A stretch of DNA of 64,000 nucleotides from Paracoccaceae bacterium (GTDB lineage: Bacteria > Pseudomonadota > Alphaproteobacteria > Rhodobacterales > Rhodobacteraceae), in the NCBI GenBank assembly GCA_022448245.1, contig JAKVCO010000006.1, positions 1-64,000 on the forward strand. The letters are read 5' to 3'. Below are positions 32,429-44,736 of the stretch, piece after piece. The stretch's first letter is position 1. Each line of letters starts with the position of its first letter. Below the pieces are notes generated by a model. It saw nothing but the letters and a program-made list of their open reading frames with translations, searched no databases and was not told the origin of the DNA. A program made the position numbers and the translations under genes.

Positions 32429-32872
32429 ATGCTCGACAATTTGCCTCGCGGCACCATCGTCATCGAAGACCTCGAAATTGGCATGAAGCGCCATGTCTCC
32501 AAGGTCGTAACCGACGCGGATATAGAGATGTTTGCGACGGTATCCACCGATCACAACCCTGTCCATCTCGACGACGACTACGCGCAAGACACAATCTTTG
32601 AGGGTCGTATTGCCCATGGCATGCTGACCGCGGGCCTCATCAGCGCCGTCATCGGTGAACAGCTCCCCGGGCACGGCACGGTCTACCTTGGTCAATCGCT
32701 GAAGTTCCTCGCACCCGTGCGCCCCGGCGACCTCGTGCGCGCCGAAGTCGAAGTCACCGCGATCGACTACGCTAAGCGACGCGTGACGATGGACACGCTT
32801 TGCGAAGTGGATGGCAAAAAGGTCCTCAAAGGCGAAGCAACCGTGCTCGCACCGTCGCGCAAGTTCGACTGA
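32429..32872 (+). CDS. MaoC family dehydratase
   Basis: VSTDHNPVHLDDDYAQDTIFEGRIAHGML. Confidence 0.9.
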   Translation: MLDNLPRGTIVIEDLEIGMKRHVSKVVTDADIEMFATVSTDHNPVHLDDDYAQDTIFEGRIAHGMLTAGLISAVIGEQLPGHGTVYLGQSLKFLAPVRPGDLVRAEVEVTAIDYAKRRVTMDTLCEVDGKKVLKGEATVLAPSRKFD

Positions 32873-32921
32873 CGCCGCGCTGCCCTTGCCCCGCCCGGCG
32901 CCGCGCGTTACGTCGCGCGAT

Positions 32922-33857
32922 ATGGAGCGGCTGACCACCCTGACTGAAATACCCGAGGCAGCTAAAGGCGCCTCCATCGCCATCGGTAATTTCGATGGCG
33001 TGCATTTGGGGCATCAGGCGGTGATTGATCTCGCGAGGCGCGATGATCTGCCCCTCGGCATCATGACGTTCGAGCCGCATCCACGCACTTATTTCTCGGC
33101 GCAGAAAGGCACGGCCAAGCCATTTCGCCTGATGAATGCCGACGCCAAGGCGAACCGGCTCGAAAAGCTGGGCGTTGAGCGCCTCTACGAGGTGCCTTTC
33201 AACGCCGATCTCGCGGCCCTGTCGCCGGAGGCTTTCGTGGCAGAGGTGATCGCAGAACGGCTCGGCGCACGCCACGTGGTCGTCGGGGCTGACTTCTGTT
33301 TCGGCGCCGACCGCGCGGGCAATGCAGAGACGTTGAAGACGCTCGCAGCAACGCACGACATCGATGTGACCATCGCCAACATGGTCAGCACCGGTGAGAC
33401 GGAGGTCTCCTCCACCAATATCCGCCGCGCTTTGTCCGACGCGCGCCCGCGCGATGCCGCCAAGATGCTGGGCCATTGGCACCGCGTCGAAGGCCCCGTC
33501 ATCCATGGTGACGCCCGCGGCCGCGACTTGGGATACCCCACCGCGAACATGTCGCTGGGCTCCCTGCACCACCCGGCCTACGGCGTCTACGCCGTACTCG
33601 TGGACGTGCTAGACGGGGCCCATGCAGGTAGCTACCACGGCGCCTCCTCCATCGGGGTGCGGCCGATGTTTGGCGACAACGCTGCCAACTGCGAGACCTA
33701 TCTCTTTGACTTCAAAGGCGATCTCTACGGCGCCACGCTATCTGTCGGCCTGGTAGAGTATCTCCGCGGCGAACAGAAGTTCGACGGTCTCGACGCCCTC
33801 ATCGCCCAGATGGGTGCCGACTGCGATCGCGCCCGGACGATTCTAAAGGCGCTGTGA
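32922..33857 (+). CDS. ribF: Bifunctional riboflavin kinase/FAD synthetase
   Basis: SIAIGNFDGVHLGHQAVID; FEPHPRTYF; GDARGRDLGYPTANM. Confidence 0.95.
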   Translation: MERLTTLTEIPEAAKGASIAIGNFDGVHLGHQAVIDLARRDDLPLGIMTFEPHPRTYFSAQKGTAKPFRLMNADAKANRLEKLGVERLYEVPFNADLAALSPEAFVAEVIAERLGARHVVVGADFCFGADRAGNAETLKTLAATHDIDVTIANMVSTGETEVSSTNIRRALSDARPRDAAKMLGHWHRVEGPVIHGDARGRDLGYPTANMSLGSLHHPAYGVYAVLVDVLDGAHAGSYHGASSIGVRPMFGDNAANCETYLFDFKGDLYGATLSVGLVEYLRGEQKFDGLDALIAQMGADCDRARTILKAL

Positions 33858-34297
33858 TGAGCGAGAAGTTCTGGGAAACCATCCCCCTCGACAAAATGAC
33901 CGATCAGGAGTGGGAAGCGCTCTGCGACGGTTGCGGGAAATGCTGCCTCAACAAGCTTGAAGATCCCGACACGGGCGAGGTCGCGCTGACCCGCGTGGCG
34001 TGCCGACTGCTGGATAACGAGAGCTGTCAGTGCTCCCAATACCCGATCCGGCATCACTTCGTGCCAGAGTGCATTCGCATGACCCCTGCCACGATCCCCA
34101 TGCACGCCTACTGGTTGCCGAAGTCCTGCGCCTACAAGCGCCTGCACGAGGGCAAGAAACTTCCGAACTGGCACCCCCTCATCACCGGTGATCCTGAATC
34201 AGTGCACGAAGCAGGCGTCAGCGTACGCGGCTGGACAGTGCCCGAATTCGAGGTGCCCGAGGAAGAGTGGGAAGACTACATCGTGGGAGAGGAATAA
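33857..34297 (+). CDS. YcgN family cysteine cluster protein
   Basis: WEALCDGCGKCCLNKLED; CRLLDNESCQCSQYPIR. Confidence 0.9.
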   Translation: MSEKFWETIPLDKMTDQEWEALCDGCGKCCLNKLEDPDTGEVALTRVACRLLDNESCQCSQYPIRHHFVPECIRMTPATIPMHAYWLPKSCAYKRLHEGKKLPNWHPLITGDPESVHEAGVSVRGWTVPEFEVPEEEWEDYIVGEE

Positions 34298-35337
34298 TGC
34301 ACTTCGCCTCAGACAACACCGGCCCCACCCATACCAAAGTCCTCGAAGCCGTGATGCGCGCCTCCGAAGGATACGCAATGCCTTATGGCAATGACCCCTG
34401 GAATGAGGAGGCCGTGGCTCAGATTCGCGAGACCTTCGAGGCGCCTGAAGCCACCGTGTACTTTGCCGCGACGGGCACGGGCGCAAACTCCATGGCTCTC
34501 GGTGCGATGACTGCGCCTTGGGCTGCGATCTTCTGCCATGAGATGGCGCATGTGCTGATCGACGAAAGCCACGGGCCGACCTTCTTTGCGGGCGGGGCGT
34601 CCTTCGCGGCAGTCGGCGGGATCTCTGGTAAAATGTCCCCTGATGCGTTGCGTGGCACCATCGAGAAATACGCGCCCGGCGACATCCACACGCCAGAGCG
34701 TGGCCCCCTCACGATCACCAATGTGACCGAGGCGGGCACCGTCTACACCTTGGCCGAGATCGACGCGCTGGTGGCTGAAGCAAAAGCCGTCGGGATGCCC
34801 GTGCACCTCGACGGCGCGCGCTTTGCCAACGCCTGCGCCGCCCTCGGTTGCACAGCCGCGGAGATGTCCTGGAAGCGCGGCATCGACGCCGTCACCTTCG
34901 GCGGCACGAAGAACGGCTGCATGAGTGTCGAGGCCGTGATCTTCTTTGATCCCACCTATGCAGAAGCATTCAAGCGCCAGCGCATGCGCGCCGGGCACCT
35001 GTTCTCCAAACACCGTGTGCTGTCGGCGCAGATGGCCGTCTATGCCGATGGACTGTGGCTCGAGCTTGCAGAGCAAGCGAACGGGGCTGCGCGCCGCCTG
35101 ATCGAGGGCCTGCATGCCCTGCCCCACGTGGAGTTTGTGCATAAACCGGCCTCGAACCTCATGTTCTGCCGGATGCCACGCCGCCTGCACGTCCATGCCC
35201 ATCAGCAAGGCGCAGAGTTCTACAGCTTTGCTGACACCGAAGCAGGCGACCCGGACGAACCCATCGTCGCGCGCTTTGTCGTCGATTGGTCCGCGACTGA
35301 CGAAAACACCGATCGATTCCTCGACATCTTGGCCTAG
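34297..35337 (+). CDS. Low-specificity L-threonine aldolase/beta-eliminating lyase
   Basis: FASDNTGPTHTKVLEAV; PLP site TFGGTKNGCMSVEAVIFF. Confidence 0.9.
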   Translation: MHFASDNTGPTHTKVLEAVMRASEGYAMPYGNDPWNEEAVAQIRETFEAPEATVYFAATGTGANSMALGAMTAPWAAIFCHEMAHVLIDESHGPTFFAGGASFAAVGGISGKMSPDALRGTIEKYAPGDIHTPERGPLTITNVTEAGTVYTLAEIDALVAEAKAVGMPVHLDGARFANACAALGCTAAEMSWKRGIDAVTFGGTKNGCMSVEAVIFFDPTYAEAFKRQRMRAGHLFSKHRVLSAQMAVYADGLWLELAEQANGAARRLIEGLHALPHVEFVHKPASNLMFCRMPRRLHVHAHQQGAEFYSFADTEAGDPDEPIVARFVVDWSATDENTDRFLDILA

Positions 35338-36089
35338 GGCGCGAGCCTTTCGTCCGTCCCCATGAGGGCGGCAACCTCAGCCGCGTGGGTCATGGGCACC
35401 ATATGCCCAGCTTCCTCGATCACGTGCTCTCTCGCGGCGGGCAGCAAGGACAAAAGCACCCGGTGGATCGCAGCCACAGAGGGCTCGCTTTGCCCCCCAC
35501 GTATCAACGTCACCGGGATCTCGAGCGCTTCTAGTTTTCCAGGCGCGAAGACCCCGCCGGAATCTTCGTCGATCCCAACATGCTGGGCGGAGATCAGGGG
35601 CATCTGGGCTGCCAGCCCGTCTTTGAAGCGCTGCGGCATCAGCCGCCACGGCGCCCCGCCCCACATCGTGGTAAAGAGCTCTGCCGCTTCGTGAAAATTG
35701 CGCGCATGCAGACAGTCCGCGATCGCTGAAAAGGCTGCAGTGTGGGCCCTGTAGGCCTCGCTATCGTGAAGCCTTAGGGCGGCAAAGAACACCGGCTCCA
35801 CGAGGGTGAGCGACGTCACGAGATCAGGGTTTTCCACCGCAAAGCGCAGAGCGACCGTGCCCCCGAAGGAATGCCCAAAGACCGGGCCCGGCATGGGGCT
35901 GGCCGCGCGCGCCATGGCGACGGCTTGGGCCTGGTAGTCGCCCCCATCCCAAGCAGGGCCGTTGCCGTGACCGGGCAGATCAAAGGCACGGGCGCCGCCG
36001 GCCAGAGCCTCAGCCAGGCGCGCCAGCGTGCCGCCGTGACTGAGTGAGCAATGAATGAGGAGGCTTTTCCCCTCGCCCCATTCCCTCAC
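35334..36089 (-). CDS. Alpha/beta hydrolase
   Basis: AFDLPGHGNGPAW; VFGHSFGGTVALRFA. Confidence 0.83.
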   Translation of the reverse strand: MREWGEGKSLLIHCSLSHGGTLARLAEALAGGARAFDLPGHGNGPAWDGGDYQAQAVAMARAASPMPGPVFGHSFGGTVALRFAVENPDLVTSLTLVEPVFFAALRLHDSEAYRAHTAAFSAIADCLHARNFHEAAELFTTMWGGAPWRLMPQRFKDGLAAQMPLISAQHVGIDEDSGGVFAPGKLEALEIPVTLIRGGQSEPSVAAIHRVLLSLLPAAREHVIEEAGHMVPMTHAAEVAALMGTDERLAP

Positions 36090-36676
36090 GCTGACAGATG
36101 CCGATCTAGGTCTTCGATCCGGTCCTGCCCCCAGAAGCGGGCGCCATCATCCGTGATATAGAACGGCGCGCCGAAGGCTCCGGCGTTCACCCCGTCTTCG
36201 AGGTTTTGAGCATAGGCCTCAGCACCCGCCAGAAGTCCACTATCGGCCAACGTCGGATCAAAGCCCGCGGCCGTGAGGCATTCGCGGATAACACTGTCTT
36301 CGGCGATGTCTTTCTCTTCTGCCCAGCAAGCGCGGGTGAAGGCGTGCACCAGCGCACCCAGATCCCCGCCGGCCTTGATGGCCGCAATGAAGGCATAGGA
36401 CGAAGGCGCCGGGTTCGTGGGCCAATGCGCGGGCTTCAGGTTGAAGGCCATGCCGAGTTTTTCTGCCTGTCGCACAAGCTCCTGCGCGCGATACTCCTGC
36501 CGTGCGGGGTGGCGATCCTTCGGGACGGTCCCGCCCGTCCGCGCGAACAGGGTGATGATGTCGAGCGGTTTGTAGGTGATCGTGGCGCCGTGTTTGGCGG
36601 CGATCTCCTCCATTCGCGTTCCCGCGAGATAGGTGTAAGGGGAAATGGTGGAAAAGTAGTAGTCGATATGTGCCAC
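36086..36676 (-). CDS. 2-hydroxychromene-2-carboxylate isomerase (DsbA-like)
   Basis: HIDYYFSTISPYTYLAGTRMEEIAAKHGATITYKP; GAFGAPFYITDDGARFWGQDRIEDLDRHL; GTG start inferred. Confidence 0.88.
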   Translation of the reverse strand: MAHIDYYFSTISPYTYLAGTRMEEIAAKHGATITYKPLDIITLFARTGGTVPKDRHPARQEYRAQELVRQAEKLGMAFNLKPAHWPTNPAPSSYAFIAAIKAGGDLGALVHAFTRACWAEEKDIAEDSVIRECLTAAGFDPTLADSGLLAGAEAYAQNLEDGVNAGAFGAPFYITDDGARFWGQDRIEDLDRHLSA

Positions 36677-36793
36677 GTTTAACCTCGCGAGCCGTCTTAG
36701 TGTTGGTCGCACAGTAGGTCCGTGCTAGGCGCAGTCAACGTCGCGAGTCGCTATAAGGCGCCGCGGTACGAGGGACAGTCACGGGGGACAACA

Positions 36794-37810
36794 ATGGCCA
36801 CTTCCTCAGAGCCAAAGCTCATTTCCGGCAATGCAAACATGAAACTCGCCAAGGCGGTCGCCCGCCGGGTCGGCATGAGCCGGGGCCACCAATTCGGGCT
36901 CGTGGATGCCCGCGTGGAACGGTTCAACGACGGCGAAGTATTTGTCGAAGTTTTCGAAAACGTCCGCGGCGAGGACATGTTCATCATCCAGCCGACCTCG
37001 CGTCCGGCCAACGACAACCTGATGGAGCTTCTGATCATCTCGGACGCGCTCCGTAGGTCTTCGGCAGCGCGCATCACGGCTGTCATCCCCTACTTCGGTT
37101 ACGCCCGTCAGGATCGCCGCACCAAGGCCCGCACGCCGATTTCTGCAAAGCTCGTGTCGAATATGGTGCATGAAGCAGGCATCGAGCGCGTTCTGACGAT
37201 GGATCTGCACGCTGCTCAGATCCAGGGCTTCTTCGATATCCCGGTCGACAACCTCTACGCCTCACCGATCTTCGCACTCGATATTCGCTCGCACTTTGGC
37301 GATCTGAGCGATGTGATGGTGGTGAGCCCTGACGTCGGCGGCGTGGCCCGCGCGCGTGAGCTTGCGCAGCGCATCGGCGCCCCGCTGTCCATCGTGGACA
37401 AGCGTCGCGAGAAGCCGGGCGAGATCGCCGAGATGACCGTCATTGGTGATGTCACGGGCAAGAAATGCCTCATCGTGGACGACATCTGCGACACGGCCGG
37501 CACTTTGTGCAAAGCCGCGGAAGTGCTGCTCGAACACGGCGCCACCGAGGTGCACAGCTACATCACCCACGGCGTCCTTTCCGGCCCCGCCGTTGAGCGC
37601 ATCACGAACTCGGTCATGAAGACGCTCGTCATCACCGACACGATCGAAGCGACAGATGCCGTGAAGAACTGCAAGAACATCCGCATCGTGCCCACCGCAC
37701 CGATCTTTGCTCAGGCCATTCTGAACATCTGGAACGGCACGTCTGTGAGCTCCCTTTTTGACCATTCCACGTTGGGCCCGATCTATGAGGGTCTCTACGA
37801 ATGGGACTAA
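36794..37810 (+). CDS. prs: Ribose-phosphate pyrophosphokinase
   Basis: [61 protein letters not shown]. Confidence 0.97.
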   Translation: MATSSEPKLISGNANMKLAKAVARRVGMSRGHQFGLVDARVERFNDGEVFVEVFENVRGEDMFIIQPTSRPANDNLMELLIISDALRRSSAARITAVIPYFGYARQDRRTKARTPISAKLVSNMVHEAGIERVLTMDLHAAQIQGFFDIPVDNLYASPIFALDIRSHFGDLSDVMVVSPDVGGVARARELAQRIGAPLSIVDKRREKPGEIAEMTVIGDVTGKKCLIVDDICDTAGTLCKAAEVLLEHGATEVHSYITHGVLSGPAVERITNSVMKTLVITDTIEATDAVKNCKNIRIVPTAPIFAQAILNIWNGTSVSSLFDHSTLGPIYEGLYEWD

Positions 37811-37866
37811 GGCAGCTTCAAGGCAGCTGAGCCCCAAGACAGGCCACGCCTAGCGCTGATTGATAA

Positions 37867-38235
37867 CTGAACCCGGATGGCGAAACGCAATCCGTGACTG
37901 TGACCTTCAGTGACGAGGTTACCCTAGTCGGCTTTGCCGGCTTCGACATCTACGCAGATGGCCCAGGCGAGGCCCTGATCGTCAACGGCACTGGCATGGC
38001 CTATGGCAGCGAGCTGTCTGAGAACGGCGGCAAAGGCTGGGGCTACTCCGGCACGCTGAACCTCGTAGGGTCTTCGTTCACGTTCACCGTGGATGTGAAC
38101 AACGACTTGGCAGGCTTTGCCGACGGCGCGCCGGCAGCTCTCGACATCGTCTATGAGATGGCCCCTGTGCCGCTCCCTGCGGGTATCCTGCTGCTCGGTG
38201 GTCTGGCGATGACGCGCAGGCGCAAGGCCGCTTAA
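37867..38235 (+). pseudogene. N-terminally truncated VPLPA-CTERM sorting-domain protein
   Basis: Open frame (LNPDGETQSVTVTFSDEVTLVGFAGFDIYAD...) ends MAPVPLPAGILLLGGLAMTRRRKAA but no signal peptide precedes it; the nearest upstream in-frame codon is TAA. Confidence 0.6.
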
Positions 38236-38264
38236 GCGGAATACATAACGTTCGTGCATCCTAA

Positions 38265-38293
38265 GGCGCGTCCGGATCTCCGGGCGCGTCTTT
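38265..38293. terminator. Hairpin between VPLPA-CTERM fragment and H-type lectin gene
   Basis: CGCG-T-CCGG-ATCT-CCGG-G-CGCG followed by TCTTT. Confidence 0.5.
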
Positions 38294-38296
38294 GCG

Positions 38297-38680
38297 CTAG
38301 TAGAGGTCCCATTCGTCGAAATCGCGAAGCTCGCCCATGGCCATCCAGGTCGCTCGCGCCCGCGCTACGCGCGTATCGCCCCACGTCCGGAACACCACGT
38401 CAAAGCCCGTCTCTGAGACGTCCTCAGCGGTAATCTCCATCCGAGCATTCGGGCCGGAGTCCATATCCCACATCGACAGCGATACCTGCACCATCGGCGG
38501 AGTTTTGAAGCGTTCAGAGAAGAGGATCGGACTACGCGACAGCCGAAGTCCTTTGCCAGCCCACATAGGGCCACCATTCTCAAAGTCGGAGAACAGCGTG
38601 AGTTCCCCGTTATCGAGTCCGATCAGATGGTTTCTTAGTCGCCGCATGGCACCCAACAATTCACTAGTCTGAGGAAACAA
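38297..38680 (-). CDS. H-type lectin domain protein
   Basis: ILFSERFKTPPMVQVSLSMWDMDSGPNARMEITAEDVSETGFDVVFRTWGDTRVARARATWMAMGE. Confidence 0.85.
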   Translation of the reverse strand: MFPQTSELLGAMRRLRNHLIGLDNGELTLFSDFENGGPMWAGKGLRLSRSPILFSERFKTPPMVQVSLSMWDMDSGPNARMEITAEDVSETGFDVVFRTWGDTRVARARATWMAMGELRDFDEWDLY

Positions 38681-38715
38681 TACCCACGAAGAGAGGTGAA
38701 TTTATGGCCAAATAG

Positions 38716-38754
38716 AAAAAAGGCCCCTTCGATCGCGTCGAAAGGGCCTCTTTT
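38716..38754 (-). terminator. Intrinsic terminator of the atp operon
   Basis: AGGCCC-c-TTCGA-TCGCG-TCGAA-a-GGGCCT stem with T6 tract on the minus strand. Confidence 0.85.
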
Positions 38755-38772
38755 GAGCCATATTTGCCCGGT

Positions 38773-39159
38773 TCAGACGGCGGCTTTGAGGGCCTCGTAG
38801 TCTGCGACCAGCTTGTCTGCTGCATCTTTGGCGTCGCCAGTGGCGCCGTCAGCTGCGGCTTTGGCGTCCGCGATGAGACCATCCATGACCTCGCCCGTGA
38901 CGTCAGCAAGCGGCATCGCGCGCTCTGCCAAGACAGAAGCGCCCGTCGGCGTGATCTCGGCGAAACCGCCGGTCACCGCATAGGCCTTCTCCCCGTCAGA
39001 GCCCGTGGCGCGCAGGACGCCCGGACGCAGCGTGGTGATGACGGCCGAATGATCGGGCATTGCCGTCAAATCGCCGTCCGCACCTGGGATTTGCACCTCG
39101 GTCGCCTCGAACGACGCCAGGCGTCGCTCAGGGCTTACGAGGTCGAATTGAAATGCCAT
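38773..39159 (-). CDS. atpC: F0F1 ATP synthase subunit epsilon
   Basis: [47 protein letters not shown]. Confidence 0.95.
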   Translation of the reverse strand: MAFQFDLVSPERRLASFEATEVQIPGADGDLTAMPDHSAVITTLRPGVLRATGSDGEKAYAVTGGFAEITPTGASVLAERAMPLADVTGEVMDGLIADAKAAADGATGDAKDAADKLVADYEALKAAV

Positions 39160-39160
39160 C

Positions 39161-40603
<1,443 letters not shown>

Positions 40604-41479
40604 TTAGAGCGCTTCGGCGCCCGAAATGATTTCGATGAGTTCGTTCGTGATGACGGCCTGGCGGGAACGGTTGTACTCGATCGTCAAGCGATCGATCATG
40701 TCGCCGGCATTGCGCGTCGCGTTGTCCATGGCGGACATGCGGGCACCTTGCTCGGACGCACCGTTCTCCAGCAGAGCCGCGAAGATCTGCGTTGCGACGC
40801 CGCGCGGCAGCAGGTCGGCGAGGATCGCCTCTTCACTGGGCTCGTAGTCGTAAAGCGTGGCTTCGTCGCCCTCGCTCTCTGTCTCGTAGGCCGCAGGAAT
40901 GATCTGCTGCGCCGTCGGGATCTGAGAGATCACGGACTGGAACTCGTTGTAGAAGATGGTCGCGACGTCGAACTCACCCGCTTCAAAGCGGCCGAGCACA
41001 TCCTGCGCGATACCAGCGGCGTCTTTGTAGCCGATGCGCTTCACTTCGCTCAGATCCACGTGGCCGACGAGATGATCGCCGAAGTCACGTTTGATCTGTT
41101 CGCGCCCCTTTTTACCAACGGTGAGGATCTTCACCGTCTTGCCTTCGCTAACGAGCTTTTGCGCATGGGTGCGCGCAAGCTTGGCGATGGAGGAGTTGAA
41201 GCCGCCACATAGGCCGCGTTCCGCCGTCATGACGACGAGCATGTGCACGTCGTCTTTCCCCGTGCCCTTCAGAAGGAGGGGCGCGGAGTCAGAGCCACCC
41301 ACCGATGCTGCAAGCCCACCCATCACGGCGTTGAAACGCTCCGTGTAGGGCCGTGCAGCCTCGGCCGCATCCTGCGCCCGCCGCAATTTTGCGGCGGCCA
41401 CCATCTGCATGGCCTTAGTGATCTTCCGGGTCGATTTGACCGAGTCGATCCTGTTTTTGAGGTCCTTCAAGCTGGGCAT
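40604..41479 (-). CDS. atpG: F0F1 ATP synthase subunit gamma
   Basis: [36 protein letters not shown]. Confidence 0.97.
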   Translation of the reverse strand: MPSLKDLKNRIDSVKSTRKITKAMQMVAAAKLRRAQDAAEAARPYTERFNAVMGGLAASVGGSDSAPLLLKGTGKDDVHMLVVMTAERGLCGGFNSSIAKLARTHAQKLVSEGKTVKILTVGKKGREQIKRDFGDHLVGHVDLSEVKRIGYKDAAGIAQDVLGRFEAGEFDVATIFYNEFQSVISQIPTAQQIIPAAYETESEGDEATLYDYEPSEEAILADLLPRGVATQIFAALLENGASEQGARMSAMDNATRNAGDMIDRLTIEYNRSRQAVITNELIEIISGAEAL

Positions 41480-41488
41480 GAGAGGTCC

Positions 41489-43024
41489 TTACGAGAAGCT
41501 CGCTGCGTAGTCGTCGAGCACTGCTTTGATCTTGTCGGCTTCTTCGCCTTTGACCTTCGGGTCGTTCGTCGTGATGTGGTCAAGGAGGTCCTTGCCCTTG
41601 CCCCGCAGGTGGCTGATGAGCCCCTGCTCGAAGCGGCCCACGTCACTGACGGGAAGATCATCGAGGTAGCCGTTCGTACCCGCGTAGATAACGCAGACGA
41701 TCTCTGCGTTCGTCAGCGGCGAGTACTGCGGCTGCTTGAGCAGCTCAGTCAGGCGCGCGCCACGGTTCAGAAGCTTCTGAGTTGCGGCGTCGAGGTCGGA
41801 GCCGAACTGCGCAAAGGCCGCCATTTCGCGGTACTGAGCGAGTTCCAGCTTCATGGAACCTGCGACGGACTTCATCGCGTTCGTCTGAGCCGAAGAGCCC
41901 ACACGCGAAACCGACAGACCCGTGTTCACAGCCGGGCGGATACCTTGGAAGAAGAGTTCCGTCTCAAGGAAGATCTGGCCGTCGGTGATCGAGATCACGT
42001 TCGTCGGAATAAAGGCGGAGATGTCGCCAGCCTGCGTCTCGATGATCGGCAGTGCCGTCAGCGAGCCTGCACCGTTGTCTTCGTTCAGCTTGGAGGAACG
42101 CTCAAGCAGACGCGAGTGAAGGTAGAAAACGTCACCTGGATAGGCTTCACGGCCTGGCGGGCGGCGCAGCAGCAGGGACATCTGGCGGTAGGCCACGGCC
42201 TGCTTGGAAAGGTCATCATAGATGATCAGCGCGTGCTTGCCGTTGTCGCGGAAATACTCGGCCATGGCCGTTGCCGCGTAAGGTGCAAGGAACTGCATCG
42301 GCGCGGGGTCGGAGGCAGTTGCCGCAACCACGATCGTGTATTCGTTCGCACCGGTCTCTTCGAGCTTGTTCACGAGCTGCGCCACGGTGGAGCGCTTCTG
42401 GCCCACGGCGACGTAGATACAGTAAAGCTTCTCGCTGTCGTCCTTGGCCGCGTCGTTGTAGGTCTTCTGGTTCAGGATCGCGTCGAGCGCCACAGCCGTT
42501 TTACCGGTCTGACGGTCGCCAATGATGAGCTCGCGCTGGCCACGGCCAACGGGGATCATTGCGTCGATTGCCTTGAGGCCAGTTGCCATCGGCTCGTGCA
42601 CGGATTTACGCGGGATGATGCCCGGTGCCTTCGAGTCCGCGATGCGACGCTCAGCGGCGTCGATGGCGCCTTTGCCATCCAGCGGGTTGCCAAGGCCGTC
42701 TACAACGCGGCCGAGCAGGGCTTCGCCTGCAGGCACGTCCACGATCGCGTTCGTACGCTTGACCGTGTCGCCTTCTTTAATGTCGCGGTCGGAACCGAAG
42801 ATAACACAACCAACGTTGTCCATCTCGAGGTTCAGAGCCATGCCCTGAATACCGCCCGGGAATTCGACCATTTCACCGGCCTGGATGTTGTCGAGCCCGT
42901 AGACGCGCGCAATACCGTCACCGACGGAAAGCACTCGACCGACCTCGGCCACTTCAGCCTCTTGGCCAAAGTTTTTGATCTGGTCCTTAAGGATCGCAGA
43001 AATTTCTGCAGCTTGGATCGCCAT
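41489..43024 (-). CDS. atpA: F0F1 ATP synthase subunit alpha
   Basis: [28 protein letters not shown]. Confidence 0.98.
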   Translation of the reverse strand: MAIQAAEISAILKDQIKNFGQEAEVAEVGRVLSVGDGIARVYGLDNIQAGEMVEFPGGIQGMALNLEMDNVGCVIFGSDRDIKEGDTVKRTNAIVDVPAGEALLGRVVDGLGNPLDGKGAIDAAERRIADSKAPGIIPRKSVHEPMATGLKAIDAMIPVGRGQRELIIGDRQTGKTAVALDAILNQKTYNDAAKDDSEKLYCIYVAVGQKRSTVAQLVNKLEETGANEYTIVVAATASDPAPMQFLAPYAATAMAEYFRDNGKHALIIYDDLSKQAVAYRQMSLLLRRPPGREAYPGDVFYLHSRLLERSSKLNEDNGAGSLTALPIIETQAGDISAFIPTNVISITDGQIFLETELFFQGIRPAVNTGLSVSRVGSSAQTNAMKSVAGSMKLELAQYREMAAFAQFGSDLDAATQKLLNRGARLTELLKQPQYSPLTNAEIVCVIYAGTNGYLDDLPVSDVGRFEQGLISHLRGKGKDLLDHITTNDPKVKGEEADKIKAVLDDYAASFS

Positions 43025-43025
43025 T

Positions 43026-43586
43026 CTATCCGACCTCTTTCATGGTGTTCTGGAGTGCTGCGAGCTTTGACTTGATCGACGTATCGACCATGCGGGAGCC
43101 CACTTTCACAATCATTCCGCCGATGAGGCTCTCGTCTACCGAGGCCTCCACATTAACATCTTTGCCGACCTGCGCCTTGAGCGTCTTCGCTAGCTTATCG
43201 GCTTGCGTTTTGGTCAGGGCCTTGGCCGTGACGACCTCTGCAGTCACCTCGCCCTTCTCGGCCGCAATCGCCGCCTTCACGGCAGCAACGAACTGAGGCA
43301 CGACGAACAAGCGCCGGTTTTCTGCCATCAGTGCCAGCGCATTCTTCATAATGTCGCTGAAGCCCGCCTTTTCTGCGACAGCAATCGCAGCGCGGCCCAT
43401 CTCTTCGCGGGTGTACACCGGCGACGAGAAAAAGCCCCGGAGATCATCCGAGGCATCAATAGCCTCCGCAAGGACGGCAATATCGGTTTCAAGAGCCTTC
43501 AGAGATTTGCCTTCCTTGGCAAGCTCGAAGACGGCTGTGGCATAGCGACCTGCGATGCCATTGGAAATCGAAGCTGGTTCGGACAC
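43026..43586 (-). CDS. atpH: F0F1 ATP synthase subunit delta
   Basis: [37 protein letters not shown] start inferred; first gene of the atp operon. Confidence 0.92.
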   Translation of the reverse strand: MSEPASISNGIAGRYATAVFELAKEGKSLKALETDIAVLAEAIDASDDLRGFFSSPVYTREEMGRAAIAVAEKAGFSDIMKNALALMAENRRLFVVPQFVAAVKAAIAAEKGEVTAEVVTAKALTKTQADKLAKTLKAQVGKDVNVEASVDESLIGGMIVKVGSRMVDTSIKSKLAALQNTMKEVG

Positions 43587-43907
43587 GTCCACCCTTTCGA
43601 TATGTGCCCTGGGTTTTGCGCCCCAGGTTTTGCGCGGGCGAAGGCAGGTCGTGAGTACCCGTCTCGCCGCAAATTCGAGCGCGATGTAGCAGACGCCTTC
43701 GGCTGTCGCAATGCCCTGCGACATATCCCCATCTTCGACATTTTCCTTTCATTTTCAGTTACTTAAGCCATGCACCCAACACCTTGCCGAAAATTTTTGC
43801 GCAACTGGATTCGCAACCCCCTTTGAGCGCCCCGCGATTCCCGCAGAGGGTCGCCCAATAGTTTCACCAACAAAAACAGTAAATTAGCCGGCTTTTCGAA
43901 CTCTTTT

Positions 43908-43981
43908 GGCCCGCCCGGACGTCGATCGAGGGGCGGGGGTGGGTGGGTGGGACGCCCCGGCGATTGGCGTCCGGGCGGGCC
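43908..43981. repeat. Long inverted repeat with a G-quadruplex motif in its loop
   Basis: GGCCCGCCCGGACG 43908-43921 / CGTCCGGGCGGGCC 43968-43981; inner GGGGCG / CGCCCC; GGGGGTGGGTGGGTGGG 43935-43951. Confidence 0.9.
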
Positions 43982-44736
43982 TATCCCCGCCGCACAGGTT
44001 CGGGTGCGGGCTTCCCGATCCCCTCAAGAACCTTGAGCGGGTTCGAAATCACCTGCCCCAATCCGGGGCGCGTCGGTCTCGGCACCTGCTTCTTGACCTC
44101 AACGATCAAAACACCGCCGCCCCGCCACGCGGGAATCGCCCGCCCAATCCGCTCGATCAAGGGACCAGCCTTCAACCAGAACCGCGTACGTCGCGGCGGC
44201 TGGTAGAGCGCCGTGACATGACGGGTCGTCGTCAGCCCGTGGTACGCCAGTCGGCTCTCGATCTGCGACGGCGTGAAAGGCCGCGACACCGAAAAAGGCG
44301 TTCCATCGCGGCGTGCCCAGGCGCTCAGGCGGTTGGGCACGATGAAGAGCGCCCGCCCCTCGGGCGCCAAAACTCGGTAACTCTCTTCCAACAGCCCCGT
44401 CGGGTGTTCAGATGAATCGAGCCCATGGAGAACGATCAGCCGATCAACACTATCGTCTGCGAGCGGCCAAAGCCCCTCCTCACACAAAACGCTCAAATTG
44501 TCGGCTCCCGCAGGCCAGTGCATCACCCCCTGCGGCCCAGGCATCAATGCGATGACGCGCGCAGCGGTCGTCAGATAGGGACGCAACATCGGCACGGCGA
44601 AGCCATAACCCACAACCGATTGCCCATCGGCCTTTGGCCACAAGGTCGTCACCTGATCACGGATCGCGAGCTGCGCCGCCCGTCCGAGCGACGACCGATA
44701 GTAAAAGTTTCGCAACGTCTGGACGTCGAGATACAT
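43981..44736 (-). CDS. Methyltransferase domain protein
   Basis: DDSVDRLIVLHGLDSSEHPTGLLEESYRVLAPEGRALFIVPNRLSAWARRDGTPF. Confidence 0.82.
   Translation of the reverse strand: MYLDVQTLRNFYYRSSLGRAAQLAIRDQVTTLWPKADGQSVVGYGFAVPMLRPYLTTAARVIALMPGPQGVMHWPAGADNLSVLCEEGLWPLADDSVDRLIVLHGLDSSEHPTGLLEESYRVLAPEGRALFIVPNRLSAWARRDGTPFSVSRPFTPSQIESRLAYHGLTTTRHVTALYQPPRRTRFWLKAGPLIERIGRAIPAWRGGGVLIVEVKKQVPRPTRPGLGQVISNPLKVLEGIGKPAPEPVRRG

Noticed and set aside
36794-38235. prs and VPLPA-CTERM fragment as a functional unit
   Set aside because: No coupling, and the second gene appears truncated.
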